Position numbers and translations under genes: made by a program. Below, in pieces: positions 26,060 to 35,547 of a stretch of 64,000 nt of DNA. Position 1 is the stretch's first letter; the number at the start of each line of letters is the position of its first letter. Location of the stretch: the NCBI RefSeq assembly GCF_014648075.1, contig NZ_BMQK01000017.1:1-64000 (forward strand), in the 5' to 3' direction. The notes below the pieces were generated by a model. The model made no database searches. It was not told the DNA's origin and saw only the letters and a list, made by a program, of their open reading frames with translations. The stretch is from Streptomyces ruber (GTDB lineage Bacteria > Actinomycetota > Actinomycetes > Streptomycetales > Streptomycetaceae).

Positions 26060-27904
26060 CTACGGGCGGAACCGCAGCACCTGCGGGTCGTGGTCGCTGA
26101 TCTGGTCGTGGAACTCCGAGTTGATGTGCACGCTGTCGTAACTCCAGCCCCACGACCACCGGACCGACGGGCTGACCAGGATCTGGTCCAGGACCTGGGC
26201 GTTGCCCTGATAGGCGTAGGTGTACCGCTCGTTCCTCGGCAGCGACCTGATGGCCGACCAGAGGGCGCCGTCCTTCTCCAGCAGCTGGGTGGTGCGGGAG
26301 AACTCGTAGTCGTTGATGTCGCCGAGGACGACCACGTCCGCGTCCCGCTGCGCCTTGAGGATCTCCTTGACGAAGGTGTTGACCACGGTCGCCTGGAGGT
26401 GGCGCTGCGTCTCCGAGCTGCGGGCCGGCGGCTGGTACTGGGAGTGCAGCGCCTGGTCGCCGCCCTTGGACGCGAAGTGGTTCGCGACCACGAAGACCGT
26501 CTCGCCGCGGAAGACGAACTCGCCGACGAGCGGCTTGCGGCTGTTCCTCCAGGCGGCGTTCGCCGGGTCGATCCGGCCGGGGGAGGCGGTCAGGCGCGCC
26601 TTGCCTCGCACCTTCGTGACGCCGACGGCCGTGGTGGCGTCGCCGCCCGCGCGGTCGGTGAAGGAGACCCGCTCGGGGTCGAAGAGGAACACCTGGCGGA
26701 TGTTGCCGCCGGGCTCGCCGCCGTCCGCCTTGTCCTCGGGGGAGATCGAACGCCACTCGTACGCCGGGCCGCCCGCGGCCTCGATCGCCTCGACGAGCTT
26801 CCCGACGGTCCGGTCGGCGTCGACCACGCCGCTGTCCGTCGCCCCGTCGTCGTCCTGGATCTCCTCCAGGGCCACGATGTCGGGCGACCGCAGGTTGTTC
26901 ACGATCGCGGCGGCGTGGGCCGCGAAGGTGTCGTCGGACGGGTCCAGGTTCTCGACGTTGTACGTCGCCACCGCGAGCTCGCCGCGCGTCTGCTCGCGGG
27001 TGGTCTCGCGCTCCAGGCCGCCCGGCTCCAGCTTGCCGAGCCGGTTCGCGACCAGCGTGTAACCGCCGTACTGGGAGTAGTCCAGCGGGCCCGCGGTGGT
27101 GCCCTTGAGGACGTCGCCCACGTTCGCGTCCGGGAAGTCGGCCGCCGCGCCCAGCGACTGGATCTGGAGCCGGCCGGTGTTCTGGTCCTCGTAGGAGCCG
27201 TAGACGGTGGCGCCCCGCAGGCTGCGGTTCTCCCACGGCTTCACCGTGGCCCACAGCTCGGTGTACGGGTCGGTGGCGGTGACCACGCGCACGTCGGCCG
27301 CCTTGACGTTCATGCCCTCCAGGGACTCGTAGAAGTCCAGGGCGTACTCCTTCGGCCGCAGGGCGAGGCCGTTCACCGAGCCGCCGGCCGCCGGGTCGCC
27401 CTGCGGCGCGTACGTGCCCGGGACCGACCGCGCGTCGACGGCCTTCGCGGCCGGGACCGGGTTGCCGCCGGAGAGGACCGTCACCGTCGGCCGGCTGATC
27501 TGGGTGACGGACTGGTTCCCGGAGGACGTGCCGCCCGGTACGTATTCGGTCACCGTGCCGGAGACGGTGACCGAGTCGCCCACCGCGACGGCGGGCGTGG
27601 AACCGGTGAAGACGAAGACGCCCTCGCTGGTGGCCGGGTCGTCGTCCGGCCGGGTGTCCTGGAACCAGAAGCCCCGGGAGGACCCGTAGGTCCGCACGCC
27701 CGTGACGACGCCCGGCACGTCGGTGACCTGCTGCCCGGCGAGCGGGGATATGCGGGTGCCGCCCTGGATGTCGTGGATGCGCACGGAGCCGGTCCGGGTG
27801 GCGGCGTCGGCCTGCGCGGGCGCGGTGACCACCACGGTGGACACCGCGGAACAGACGGCGGCGACGGTCAGCGCGCCGAGGCGTGCGGTGTGCTTGCTGG
27901 GCAA
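26060..27904 (-). CDS. Secreted endonuclease/exonuclease/phosphatase-family nuclease
   Basis: A 614-residue exported nuclease (NucH/ExeM type). Start TTG 27904 gives a signal peptide (MPSKHTARLGALTVAAVCSA, cleavage near APAQA-DAA). An OB-fold region follows (GVVTGVRTYGSSRGFWFQDT, near residue 75). The EEP catalytic domain begins at VATYNVENLDPSDDTF near residue 310, with IVALEEIQDDDG, FVVANHFASKGGDQ, VVLGDINDYEFSRTTQLLE and the terminal SDHDPQVLRFRP giving the metal and catalytic residues. It likely degrades extracellular DNA or releases phosphate from it. It converges on the ABM gene with a 25-base gap. Confidence 0.9.
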   Translation of the reverse strand: MPSKHTARLGALTVAAVCSAVSTVVVTAPAQADAATRTGSVRIHDIQGGTRISPLAGQQVTDVPGVVTGVRTYGSSRGFWFQDTRPDDDPATSEGVFVFTGSTPAVAVGDSVTVSGTVTEYVPGGTSSGNQSVTQISRPTVTVLSGGNPVPAAKAVDARSVPGTYAPQGDPAAGGSVNGLALRPKEYALDFYESLEGMNVKAADVRVVTATDPYTELWATVKPWENRSLRGATVYGSYEDQNTGRLQIQSLGAAADFPDANVGDVLKGTTAGPLDYSQYGGYTLVANRLGKLEPGGLERETTREQTRGELAVATYNVENLDPSDDTFAAHAAAIVNNLRSPDIVALEEIQDDDGATDSGVVDADRTVGKLVEAIEAAGGPAYEWRSISPEDKADGGEPGGNIRQVFLFDPERVSFTDRAGGDATTAVGVTKVRGKARLTASPGRIDPANAAWRNSRKPLVGEFVFRGETVFVVANHFASKGGDQALHSQYQPPARSSETQRHLQATVVNTFVKEILKAQRDADVVVLGDINDYEFSRTTQLLEKDGALWSAIRSLPRNERYTYAYQGNAQVLDQILVSPSVRWSWGWSYDSVHINSEFHDQISDHDPQVLRFRP

Positions 27905-28158
27905 CGAGGTATCCCTTCGGGAACGTGCGGGGACGCCGGGGCGAGGGTGGAGCGGAGCGGGGCCCACAGCGGGCGCGACCGGTGGGCCGGTGACGACGTA
28001 CCGGGAAACCCTCGGACAACTGCGCGGAAATCGTTCCTCGGTTCCCCCGGACTTCTACGCGCGTCAATGTCCAGCCTGCCCCCGTCACTTGTCAAGGTTT
28101 CAGCCAGGTACCGCCCCTGAGGAGGCGATGAACCGGGCGGCATGGGTGGAAATCCGTC

Positions 28159-28164
28159 TAGGCT
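28159..28164 (+). promoter_or_regulatory. Possible -10 (TAGGCT) in the 339-base gap upstream of 28244
   Basis: TAGGCT lies about 80 bases before ATG 28244. The rest of this divergent gap (27905-28243) shows no gene. A 12-codon ORF with a good ribosome site (28128-28166) is probably chance. Confidence 0.3.
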
Positions 28165-28243
28165 GAGCCGCTGCCCGATCGCACGCCGCGTCCGTCCTGT
28201 TCACGCGCCGTGCCCGCCCCCCGCCCCGAGGAGAAACCAGCCG

Positions 28244-29680
28244 ATGCCAGACAGCTCTCCCCTGCCGCCGGTGCGGCTCCCCTCCGAAGCCGAGCTGGCG
28301 CGGGACGCACTCGCCACGCCGCTGCTCTCCCGTGCCGCGCGGCTGGCCCGCTGGGCCGGTCCGGACACCCGCGTCGGCGCCGGGGGCGAACTCGTCGAGG
28401 AACAACTGCGCGATGCCGCCGAGCAGTTGGGGCTCACGGGGGAGGACGCGGAGGCCCTCGCGAGCGAGGCCTGGCGGGTGGCCGTCGACACCGGGCTCGT
28501 GGAGGTCGTGGACGAGGCGGAGGGCACCGTCGCCGCGGGCGCCGACCTGCGCACCCTCACCTCCGGCGGCCCGCAGGACGTCCTGGGCGTCTGGCTCGCC
28601 GCGCTGGAGACCGTCCTGGCGGACGCGACCGTGCCCGACCTGGACGACCTCGTGGACGCCCTGGACGGCGGCGGCACGCTCGACCTGTCGCAGCTCGACT
28701 GGGATCCCGAGGCGGAGGCGCGGTTCCTCGACGGGGTGCTCGGCAACCTCTACCTGCTCACCGTCGGCGAGGACGGACCGGGGGACCGTCCGGTGCCGCT
28801 CCCGGCCCTCGCCGCGTCCATGATCGTGCCGGACGGCATGGGGGAGCCCACCGACGACGTACTGGAACAGGTGTCGGACGCGATGATGCGGCTCGACGAC
28901 CAGTTCCGGCTGCTGGAGCCGGCCGGGCTCGTCGCGTACCGGCCCGTGGACGAGGCGCTGATGGCGGACGCCGACGGCACCGCGGAGGGGGCGGCCGAGC
29001 CGTTCGACGACACCGACGTCACCCGCTACGGCATGGTGCGGCTCACCCCGCTCGGCCTGTTCGGCGTGCGCGCCCGGCTGCTGGAGGCGGGCGCCGCGGC
29101 CCCCGCCGTGGGCGAGCTCGCGGACAAGGGCGCCGACGCGCTCCTCGACGGCACCGCCGGCTTCCCGCAGGCGGCGGCGCAGGCCGAGACGGAACAGTGG
29201 CTCGCCCGCCGCGCGCCCCTCGACGCGGCGCGCGAACTGCTGGCGGCGGCGCGCGGGTCGGACGCCGGGGCGCCGCTGCGCCGGCTGCGCTGCCAGCAGG
29301 CGCTGACACTGGTCGGCCCGGAGGCCGAGCCCGCGCTGCGCGAGGTCCTCGACGACGCGGAACTGGGCGGCCTCGCCCGCGTGTGGCTGACCGAGCACGG
29401 CGCCCCCGACGTCCCCGCGCCGTCCGAGGCGATGGTGTTCTGGCTGACCGTCGACACGGTGGCCGCCCAGCTGGCGGCCGAGGGCAACTCCGCCGAGCTC
29501 CAGGCGCTGGTGGAGGGCCTCGCCCGGCAGCACAGCGGCTTCTTCGGCGCGGCCTGGCGGGTGGACCATCCGGCCACCGCGGACGTCCTGGAGGCCATGG
29601 GGCGGCTGCACCCCGACAAGAAGGTGGCCAAGGAGGCGCGCAAGGCCGCGTTCAAGGCGCGGTCGCAGCGGGGCGGGTGA
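28244..29680 (+). CDS. Conserved hypothetical protein, 478 residues
   Basis: A large acidic, Leu/Ala/Asp-rich soluble protein. ATG 28244 follows GAGGAGAAA. It starts with LPSEAELARDALATPLLSRA and has helical repeat-like stretches, e.g. LEAGAAAPAVGELADKGADA and ARGSDAGAPLRRLRCQQALT near residue 345, and a basic C terminus (HPDKKVAKEARKAAFKARSQ) that might bind nucleic acid or acidic partners. The second half resembles HEAT-like helical repeats. No catalytic motif, signal or membrane segment is visible. Codon bias shows it is a genuine gene; the function is unknown. Confidence 0.75.
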   Translation: MPDSSPLPPVRLPSEAELARDALATPLLSRAARLARWAGPDTRVGAGGELVEEQLRDAAEQLGLTGEDAEALASEAWRVAVDTGLVEVVDEAEGTVAAGADLRTLTSGGPQDVLGVWLAALETVLADATVPDLDDLVDALDGGGTLDLSQLDWDPEAEARFLDGVLGNLYLLTVGEDGPGDRPVPLPALAASMIVPDGMGEPTDDVLEQVSDAMMRLDDQFRLLEPAGLVAYRPVDEALMADADGTAEGAAEPFDDTDVTRYGMVRLTPLGLFGVRARLLEAGAAAPAVGELADKGADALLDGTAGFPQAAAQAETEQWLARRAPLDAARELLAAARGSDAGAPLRRLRCQQALTLVGPEAEPALREVLDDAELGGLARVWLTEHGAPDVPAPSEAMVFWLTVDTVAAQLAAEGNSAELQALVEGLARQHSGFFGAAWRVDHPATADVLEAMGRLHPDKKVAKEARKAAFKARSQRGG

Positions 29681-29816
29681 GGGCCGTGCGGTGAGGTGCG
29701 GTCGGGCGCGGTGAGGGCGGCGCGGTGGGAGCGGCTGGGCGGAAGGAGGGCGAGCGCGAGGGCGGGAACGGGGTCGGCGACGGGTTGGGGCAGCGGAAAC
29801 CCCGGTGCCGCTCCGT

Positions 29817-29838
29817 GTTCAGCAGCCGTTCAGGCGGA
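29817..29838 (+). promoter_or_regulatory. PHO box (two 11-base PhoP direct-repeat units)
   Basis: GTTCAGCAGCC (29817-29827) is followed directly by GTTCAGGCGGA (29828-29838). These are two head-to-tail 11-base units beginning GTTCA, the layout of the streptomycete PhoP operator (consensus unit begins GTTCACC). It lies about 75 bases before the start of a PhoX-type phosphatase gene. Confidence 0.6.
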
Positions 29839-29911
29839 GGAGTGACGGTATGGCCGCACCACTGGGCCCATCGCCCACCACGGTTCCCACTCCACCGCCA
29901 CGGGAGACACC

Positions 29912-31345
29912 ATGACGCTCACCCGCAGGGACTTCGCCGGACGATCCGCGCTCACCGGCGCCGGCGTCGCGCTCGCCGGGAGCGTCGCCTCTCTCGCCAC
30001 CGCTCCGCACGGCCTCGCGTCCACCGACGCCGGGAGCGCGGGGGAGGAGCGGCGGACGGAGGGGTACGGCGGAGCCGGGTACGGGCCCCTCGTCCCCGAC
30101 CCGGACGGCATCCTCGCGCTGCCCGCCGGATTCTCGTACCGCGTCCTCACGTACAGCGGCCGGACCCGGCTGGAGTCCGGCGAGTTCACGCCCTCGCACC
30201 ACGACGGCACCGCCGCCTTCCCCGGACCGCGCGGCACCACCCTCCTCGTCAACAACCACGAACTGAAGGGCCCCCGCGACGGCTGGGCCCACCCGGTGCC
30301 GCTCGCCGAGGGGCTCGTCTACGACCCGGCCGCGTCCGGCGGCTGCACGGTGGTCGAGATACGCCCGGACGGGCAGGTCGCCGAGTGGGTGGGCCTCGCG
30401 GGGACCTCCACCAACTGCGCGGGCGGCGTCACCCCGTGGGGCACCTGGCTGACCTGCGAGGAGAACGCCGACCGGGCCGGTGAGAACGGCATGACGAAGG
30501 ACCACGGCTACGTCTTCGAGGTCGACCCCGCCGACCGGCGCGCGGGCCGCGACCCGAAGCCCCTGAAGTTCCTCGGCCGTTACGAGCACGAGGCCGTCGT
30601 CGTCGACCCGCGGCGCGGCCACGCCTACCTCACCGAGGACGCCGACGGACCCAACGGCCTCTTCTACCGCTGGACCCCGCCGAAGGGCTTCGTCCACGGC
30701 CCCGGCCGCCTCCGTGCCCTCGCCGACGACGCGGGCGTCCTCCAGGCACCCGTCTGCTACGACTCCGGCGGCCGGTACGTCGACGACCTCTCCCGCGCGA
30801 CGAAGGCCGGCACGGTGTACGGGGTCGACTGGGTGGACGTGCCCGACCGCGACGCCCGGACGGTGGAGGTGCGCGAGCAGTTCGGCCCCGGCGAGGTCAC
30901 CCGCGCCCGCAAGCTGGAGGGCATGTGGTGGGGCGACGGCGGCGCGTACCTCGTCTCCTCGTACGCCCGCGAGGAGAGCCCCGGACCCGCGCACGACGGC
31001 CAGGTCTGGTTCTACGACCCGAGGCACCGCACCCTCACCCTGAAGGTCCTCCTCGGCGCGGGCGGCGCCTTCGACGGCCCCGACAGCATCACCGTCTCCC
31101 CGTACGGCGGCCTCGTCATAGCCGAGGACGGCGACGGACTCCAGCACCTCCTCGGCACCACGGACAGCGGCCGCACGTACCCGGTCGCCCGCAACGAGCT
31201 GAACATCGGCACGGCCGACGAGCCGGAGTACGGCGAGTTCACGGGCGTCACGTTCGCACCGGACGGGAGGACGCTGTACGCGAACATCCAGGAGCCGGGG
31301 ATCATGCTGGCGATCACGGGGCCGTGGAGGCGGCAGCGGCACTGA
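29912..31345 (+). CDS. PhoX-family (DUF839) secreted phosphatase
   Basis: A 477-residue Tat-exported protein. The N terminus MTLTRRDFAGRSALTGAGVA carries the twin-arginine motif. The beta-propeller body has PhoX/DUF839 features: GTTLLVNNHELKGPRDGW near residue 108, GTSTNCAGGVTPWGTWLTCE near residue 165, FLGRYEHEAVVVDPRRGHAY near residue 220, WWGDGGAYLVSSY, DSITVSPYGGLVIAEDGDG near residue 390 and EFTGVTFAPDGRTLYANIQE near the end. PhoX enzymes are Ca/Fe-dependent alkaline phosphatases that release phosphate from organic esters. The PHO box upstream fits phosphate control. Confidence 0.88.
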   Translation: MTLTRRDFAGRSALTGAGVALAGSVASLATAPHGLASTDAGSAGEERRTEGYGGAGYGPLVPDPDGILALPAGFSYRVLTYSGRTRLESGEFTPSHHDGTAAFPGPRGTTLLVNNHELKGPRDGWAHPVPLAEGLVYDPAASGGCTVVEIRPDGQVAEWVGLAGTSTNCAGGVTPWGTWLTCEENADRAGENGMTKDHGYVFEVDPADRRAGRDPKPLKFLGRYEHEAVVVDPRRGHAYLTEDADGPNGLFYRWTPPKGFVHGPGRLRALADDAGVLQAPVCYDSGGRYVDDLSRATKAGTVYGVDWVDVPDRDARTVEVREQFGPGEVTRARKLEGMWWGDGGAYLVSSYAREESPGPAHDGQVWFYDPRHRTLTLKVLLGAGGAFDGPDSITVSPYGGLVIAEDGDGLQHLLGTTDSGRTYPVARNELNIGTADEPEYGEFTGVTFAPDGRTLYANIQEPGIMLAITGPWRRQRH

Positions 31346-31380
31346 CCCCGTGACCTGCCTTCCCGCGCGAGCGGGCGGGC

Positions 31381-32571
31381 CTACAGCGCCTGGGCCGCCG
31401 GCTTCACCATGCCCCGGACCGTGCGGGACTTGACGAAGTCGCCCATCGCGGTCATGTCCCACTCGCCGGAGAACTGGCGGATCAGCTTGGCCATCATCAC
31501 GCCGGTCTGCGGCTGGGCGTTGGTCAGGTCGAAGCGGGCCAGTTCCTCGCCGGTCGCGGCGTCGATCAGCCGGCAGTAGGCCTTGGCGACCTCGGTGAAC
31601 TTCTGGCCGGAGAAGGAGTTGACCGTGAAGACCAGGCCGGTGACCTCCTGCGGGAGACGGCCCAGGTCGACGACGATCACCTCGTCGTCCCCGCCGCCCT
31701 CGCCGGTCAGGTTGTCGCCGGAGTGCTTGATCGCGCCGTTCAGGATCGAGAGCTTGCCGAAGTAGCAGCTGTCGATGTGGTTGCGCTGCGGGCCGTACGC
31801 GATGACCGAGGCGTCCAGGTCGATGTCCTTGCCCCGGTACGCGGGCTCCCAGCCGAGGCCCATCTTGACCTGGGCCATCAGCGGGCGGCCGCCCTTGACC
31901 AGGGAGACCGTCTGGTTCTTCTGGAGGCTGACGCGGCCCTTGTCGAGGTTGATCTTGCCGGCGCCGGGCGGGGGCGTGGCGGGAGCCGAAGGCGCGGCCG
32001 GGGCCGCCGTGACGGCCGGGGCGACGGGAGCGGCGGCCGGGGCGGGGGCGGCGGCCGGGGCGGGCGCGGGCTCCTCCACCGTCACGCCGAAGTCGGTGGC
32101 GATGCCCGCCAGACCGTCGGCGTAGCCCTGGCCGACCGCGCGGGCCTTCCACGCGCCGTTGCGCCGGTAGATCTCCACGACGACGAGCGCCGTCTCGGTG
32201 CCGAGCTGCGGCGGGGTGAAGGTGGCGAGCACCGAGCCGCTGTCCGCGTCGCGGAGGGTGGCGGTCGGTTCGACGCCCTGGAAGGTCTGGCCCGCCGCGT
32301 CCGGGCTCGCGGTGATGACGATCTTCTCGATGCCCTGCGGGACGCCCGCCGTGTCCACCGTGACGGAGTCCGGGGTGGTCCCGCCGCCCGAGCGGTACGT
32401 CACGCCCGGGCCCGTGGGCTGGTTGTAGAAGATGAAGTCGTCGTCCGAGCGCACCTTGCCGTCGGCGGTGAGCAGCAGGCCCGATACGTCGAGCCGCACG
32501 GGCGCGGCGACGTCCACCGCCACCCGGGCGGTTGCGAGGGGGATGTTCGAGCCGGGGGTCATAGCTGTCAT
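31381..32571 (-). CDS. Double TerD-domain protein
   Basis: A 396-residue cytosolic protein with two TerD-type calcium-binding modules joined by a long Ala/Pro linker (about residues 160-195). The N-terminal module has DDDFIFYNQPTGPGVTYRSG near residue 44 and ALVVVEIYRRNGAWKARAVG near residue 130. The C-terminal module has the canonical KINLDKGRVSLQKNQTVSLV, LDASVIAYGPQRNHIDSCYF, IKHSGDNLTGEGGGDDEVI and RQFSGEWDMTAMGDF blocks. TerD proteins act in tellurite and stress responses and envelope signalling. It appears monocistronic. Start ATG 32571 is preceded by AGG; ATG 32562 is an alternative. Confidence 0.9.
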   Translation of the reverse strand: MTAMTPGSNIPLATARVAVDVAAPVRLDVSGLLLTADGKVRSDDDFIFYNQPTGPGVTYRSGGGTTPDSVTVDTAGVPQGIEKIVITASPDAAGQTFQGVEPTATLRDADSGSVLATFTPPQLGTETALVVVEIYRRNGAWKARAVGQGYADGLAGIATDFGVTVEEPAPAPAAAPAPAAAPVAPAVTAAPAAPSAPATPPPGAGKINLDKGRVSLQKNQTVSLVKGGRPLMAQVKMGLGWEPAYRGKDIDLDASVIAYGPQRNHIDSCYFGKLSILNGAIKHSGDNLTGEGGGDDEVIVVDLGRLPQEVTGLVFTVNSFSGQKFTEVAKAYCRLIDAATGEELARFDLTNAQPQTGVMMAKLIRQFSGEWDMTAMGDFVKSRTVRGMVKPAAQAL

Positions 32572-32606
32572 GCCTGGTGAACGACCGGGCCCGCTGTGCC
32601 GTTCCC

Positions 32607-33437
32607 TTACCCTGCCGCCGATCGGGCGTCGTCCGGCCTCCTGACGTGGTGGCGGCCGATCGGGAGCATCAGCGGCTTGCCCGAGACGGGGTCCTCGATG
32701 ACGCGGCTGTCGAGGCCGAACACCGTGCGGACGGTGTCCTCCGTCAGCACCTCGTCGGGCGTGCCCGCCGCGTGCAGCCGTCCCCCGGCGAGGGCGATGA
32801 GGTGGTCGGCGTACCGGGCGGCGAGGTTGAGGTCGTGCAGGACCATGACGACGGTGGTGCCGCGCGAGCGGTTGAGGTCGGTCAGCAGGTCCAGCACCTC
32901 GACCTGGTGGCTGGCGTCGAGGTAGGTGGTGGGTTCGTCGAGCAGCAGCAGGTCGGTCTGCTGGGCGAGCGCCATGGCGATCCACACCCGCTGGCGCTGG
33001 CCGCCGGAGAGCTCGTCCACGGCGCGGTCGGCGAGCGCCGCGGTGTCCGTGGCGTCCAGGGCCGCCGCCACGGCCTCGTCGTCCTCGTCCTTCCAGCGGG
33101 TGAAGACGCTCTGGTGGGGATGGCGGCCGCGGCCGACGAGGTCGGCGACGGTGATGCCCTCCGGGGCGATCGGTGCCTGGGGGAGCAGGCCGAGGGTGCG
33201 GGCCAGCTCCTTCGCGGGCAGCCGGTGCACCTCCTTGCCGTCCAGCACGACGCGGCCCGCGCGCGGCGCGAGCAGCCGGGACATCGAGCGCAGCAGCGTC
33301 GACTTGCCGCAGGCGTTGGCGCCGACGATGGCCGTGACCCGGCCCGGCGGCACGGCCAGGTCCAGGGAGTCGATGACGGTGCGGTCGCCGTAGCCGAGGG
33401 TGAGGTGCTCGGCCGCGAGGGAGTGGGTCGTGGTCAC
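32607..33437 (-). CDS. Iron-siderophore ABC transporter ATP-binding protein
   Basis: A 276-residue FecE/FepC-type ATPase. Walker A is VGANACGKSTLLRSM near residue 39, where the usual G-P-N-G is G-A-N-A; the signature is ELSGGQRQRVWIAMALAQ near residue 140; Walker B is DLLLLDEPTTYLD. GTG 33437 overlaps the permease stop as GTGA; the frame stays open far upstream through the permease gene but that part is not coding. It is the last gene of a four-gene importer behind an iron box. Confidence 0.94.
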   Translation of the reverse strand: MTTTHSLAAEHLTLGYGDRTVIDSLDLAVPPGRVTAIVGANACGKSTLLRSMSRLLAPRAGRVVLDGKEVHRLPAKELARTLGLLPQAPIAPEGITVADLVGRGRHPHQSVFTRWKDEDDEAVAAALDATDTAALADRAVDELSGGQRQRVWIAMALAQQTDLLLLDEPTTYLDASHQVEVLDLLTDLNRSRGTTVVMVLHDLNLAARYADHLIALAGGRLHAAGTPDEVLTEDTVRTVFGLDSRVIEDPVSGKPLMLPIGRHHVRRPDDARSAAG

Positions 33438-34507
33438 AGCGAGCCTCCGGCCCGGTTGGTGCGGATGATCAGGTAGACGAGGTAGGGGGCGCCGAGGACG
33501 CCGGTGACGACGCCGACCGGGAAGCGGGTGCCGAGGGCGTACTGGCCGGTGAAGTCGGCGACGAGGACGAGCAGGGAGCCGACGAGTCCGGCGGGGACGA
33601 GCAGGGAGGTGCCCGGGCCGACGATCCGGGCCGCGATGGGGCCGGAGAGGAACGCCACGAACGCGATCGGGCCGCAGGCCGAGGTCGCGAAGGCGATCAG
33701 GCCGACGGCGGCGACGATCACCGTGATCCGGGTGCGTTCGACGCGGACGCCGAGCGCCGCGGCGGTGTCCTCGCCGAGCTGCAGCGCGGACAGGTTGCGC
33801 GACTGCGTCAGGAGGACGGGGGAGAGCACGGCGAGGGCGACGGCGGCGGGGAGGACCTGCTCCCAGGTGGTGCCGTTCAGGCTGCCGGTCAGCCAGCGCA
33901 TCGCCTCCTGGAAGTCCCACTCGGCGGCCTGCGACATCACGTACTGGATGACGCTGTCCAGCATGGCGGCGATCCCGATGCCGATCAGGATCAGCCGGGT
34001 GCCGACGACACCGTCCTTGAAGGCCAGGCCGTACACCAGCAGGGCCACGCCCAGACCGGCCGCGATGGCGAGGACCGACACGGCCGTCTCGCCGAGGGAC
34101 AGGGTCACGATCGCGATGGCGGCCGCGGCGCTCGCGCCCGAGCTGATGCCGATGACGTCCGGGCTGGCGAGGGGGTTGCGGAGCATCGTCTGGAAGGTGA
34201 CACCGGCCAGGCCGAAGCTGAACCCGGCGACCACGGCGAGGACCGCGCGCGGCAGCCGCAGCCGGCCGACGGTGAAGGACGCCCCCGGCACCCGCTCACC
34301 GAACACGACCCGGACCACGTCGTCGAACGGGTAGGTGGTCTGCCCGAACATCAGGGACACGACGAAACCGGCGGCGACGAGGACGGCCAGCGTCAGGACG
34401 ACCAGGCGCCGCCGGGACGCGCGGCGGACCCGGCCGCGCCGGACGGCCGGCACCGTCGGGGAGGCGGCCTCCCCGGCCGGGGGCCGGGTGACGACGGGGG
34501 CACTCAC
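33434..34507 (-). CDS. Iron-siderophore ABC transporter permease (FepG-like)
   Basis: A 357-residue FecCD-family permease with about ten membrane helices. The family blocks are RLPRAVLAVVAGFSFGLAGV near residue 85, TFQTMLRNPLASPDVIGIS near residue 107 and ACGPIAFVAFLSGPIAARIV near residue 280. Its start GTG 34507 overlaps the stop of the other permease, and its own stop overlaps the ATPase start, so the whole importer is translationally coupled. It forms a heterodimeric channel with its neighbour. Confidence 0.93.
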   Translation of the reverse strand: MSAPVVTRPPAGEAASPTVPAVRRGRVRRASRRRLVVLTLAVLVAAGFVVSLMFGQTTYPFDDVVRVVFGERVPGASFTVGRLRLPRAVLAVVAGFSFGLAGVTFQTMLRNPLASPDVIGISSGASAAAAIAIVTLSLGETAVSVLAIAAGLGVALLVYGLAFKDGVVGTRLILIGIGIAAMLDSVIQYVMSQAAEWDFQEAMRWLTGSLNGTTWEQVLPAAVALAVLSPVLLTQSRNLSALQLGEDTAAALGVRVERTRITVIVAAVGLIAFATSACGPIAFVAFLSGPIAARIVGPGTSLLVPAGLVGSLLVLVADFTGQYALGTRFPVGVVTGVLGAPYLVYLIIRTNRAGGSL

Positions 34508-35547
34508 AGGGCACGCACCTTCTGCCTGCGGACGATGTAGATGAAGAACGGGGCGCCGATCAGCGCCGTCACGATGCCCACGTCGACCTCCGCGGGCCGC
34601 GCCACCACCCGTCCGATCACGTCGGCGGCGGTCAGCAGCGAGCCGCCGAGCAGCGCCGAGAACGGCAGCAGCCAGCGGTGGTCCACCCCGATCAGCAGCC
34701 GGCAGGCGTGCGGCACGACGAGGCCGACGAAGCCGATCGGCCCGGCGATCGCGGTCGAGGCGCCGCACAGGATCACGGAGCCGAGCGCGGCCGTGGCCCG
34801 TACGACGGCGACGCGCTCCCCGAGTCCGGCGGCGAGCTCGTCGCCCAGCGCGAGGGAGTTGAGCGCCCGTGCCGACAGCAGGCAGATGACGAAGCCCACC
34901 GCGAGGAAGGGCAGCACCTGCCCGATGCGGTCGAAGGATGCACCGCCCACGCCGCCGATCTGCCAGAGCTTGAAGCTCCCGGTGACGTCGTTGCGCGGCA
35001 GGATCACGGCGGTGACGAGCGAGGCGAACGCCGCCGAGGTGGCGGCACCGGCGAGCGCGAGCTTGAGGGGAGTGGCGCCACCGCGTCCGAGTGAGCCGAC
35101 CGTGTGCACGAACACGGCCGAGACCGCGGCCCCGAGCATCGCGGTCCAGATGTACCCGGTCGCCGAGGTGAGCCCGAAGAACGCGACGGCGACGACGACG
35201 GCGAGCGACGCGCCCATGTTGACGCCGAGGACGCCCGGGTCGGCCAGCGGGTTGCGGGTCACGCCCTGCATGACGGCGCCGGCCAGCCCGAGCGCCCCGC
35301 CGACCAGCACCGCGAGCACCGTACGGGGGATGCGCTTGGCGGCTGCCGCCTGTTCCAGGGTGCCGTCCGCGCCGCCGAGCGCCGCCCACACGTCGGACCA
35401 GGCGACGCTGCGCGAACCGAAGGCGACCGACGCGATCATGACCGCGGCCAGCACCGCGACGGCGACGAGCAGCCACAGGGTCCGGACACGGGCCGGACGC
35501 CGCACCACGGCGGCGTCCGGCACTGCTGAGGTTCCCGCGGTCGTCAC
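34504..35547 (-). CDS. Iron-siderophore ABC transporter permease (FepD-like)
   Basis: A 347-residue FecCD-family permease. Visible are RIPRTVLAVLVGGALGLAGA near residue 72, VMQGVTRNPLADPGVLGVN near residue 92, STAIAGPIGFVGLVVPHACR near residue 263 and the C-terminal VGIVTALIGAPFFIYIVRR. GTG 35547 overlaps the stop of the binding-protein gene as GTGA. It is distinct in sequence from the second permease, as usual for heterodimeric siderophore importers. Confidence 0.93.
   Translation of the reverse strand: MTTAGTSAVPDAAVVRRPARVRTLWLLVAVAVLAAVMIASVAFGSRSVAWSDVWAALGGADGTLEQAAAAKRIPRTVLAVLVGGALGLAGAVMQGVTRNPLADPGVLGVNMGASLAVVVAVAFFGLTSATGYIWTAMLGAAVSAVFVHTVGSLGRGGATPLKLALAGAATSAAFASLVTAVILPRNDVTGSFKLWQIGGVGGASFDRIGQVLPFLAVGFVICLLSARALNSLALGDELAAGLGERVAVVRATAALGSVILCGASTAIAGPIGFVGLVVPHACRLLIGVDHRWLLPFSALLGGSLLTAADVIGRVVARPAEVDVGIVTALIGAPFFIYIVRRQKVRAL

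Noticed and set aside
28128..28166. A 12-codon ORF with a strong GAGGAGG ribosome site upstream of the 28244 gene, as a leader peptide
   Set aside because: It overlaps the probable -10 hexamer, has no regulatory codon run and no attenuator hairpin after it.
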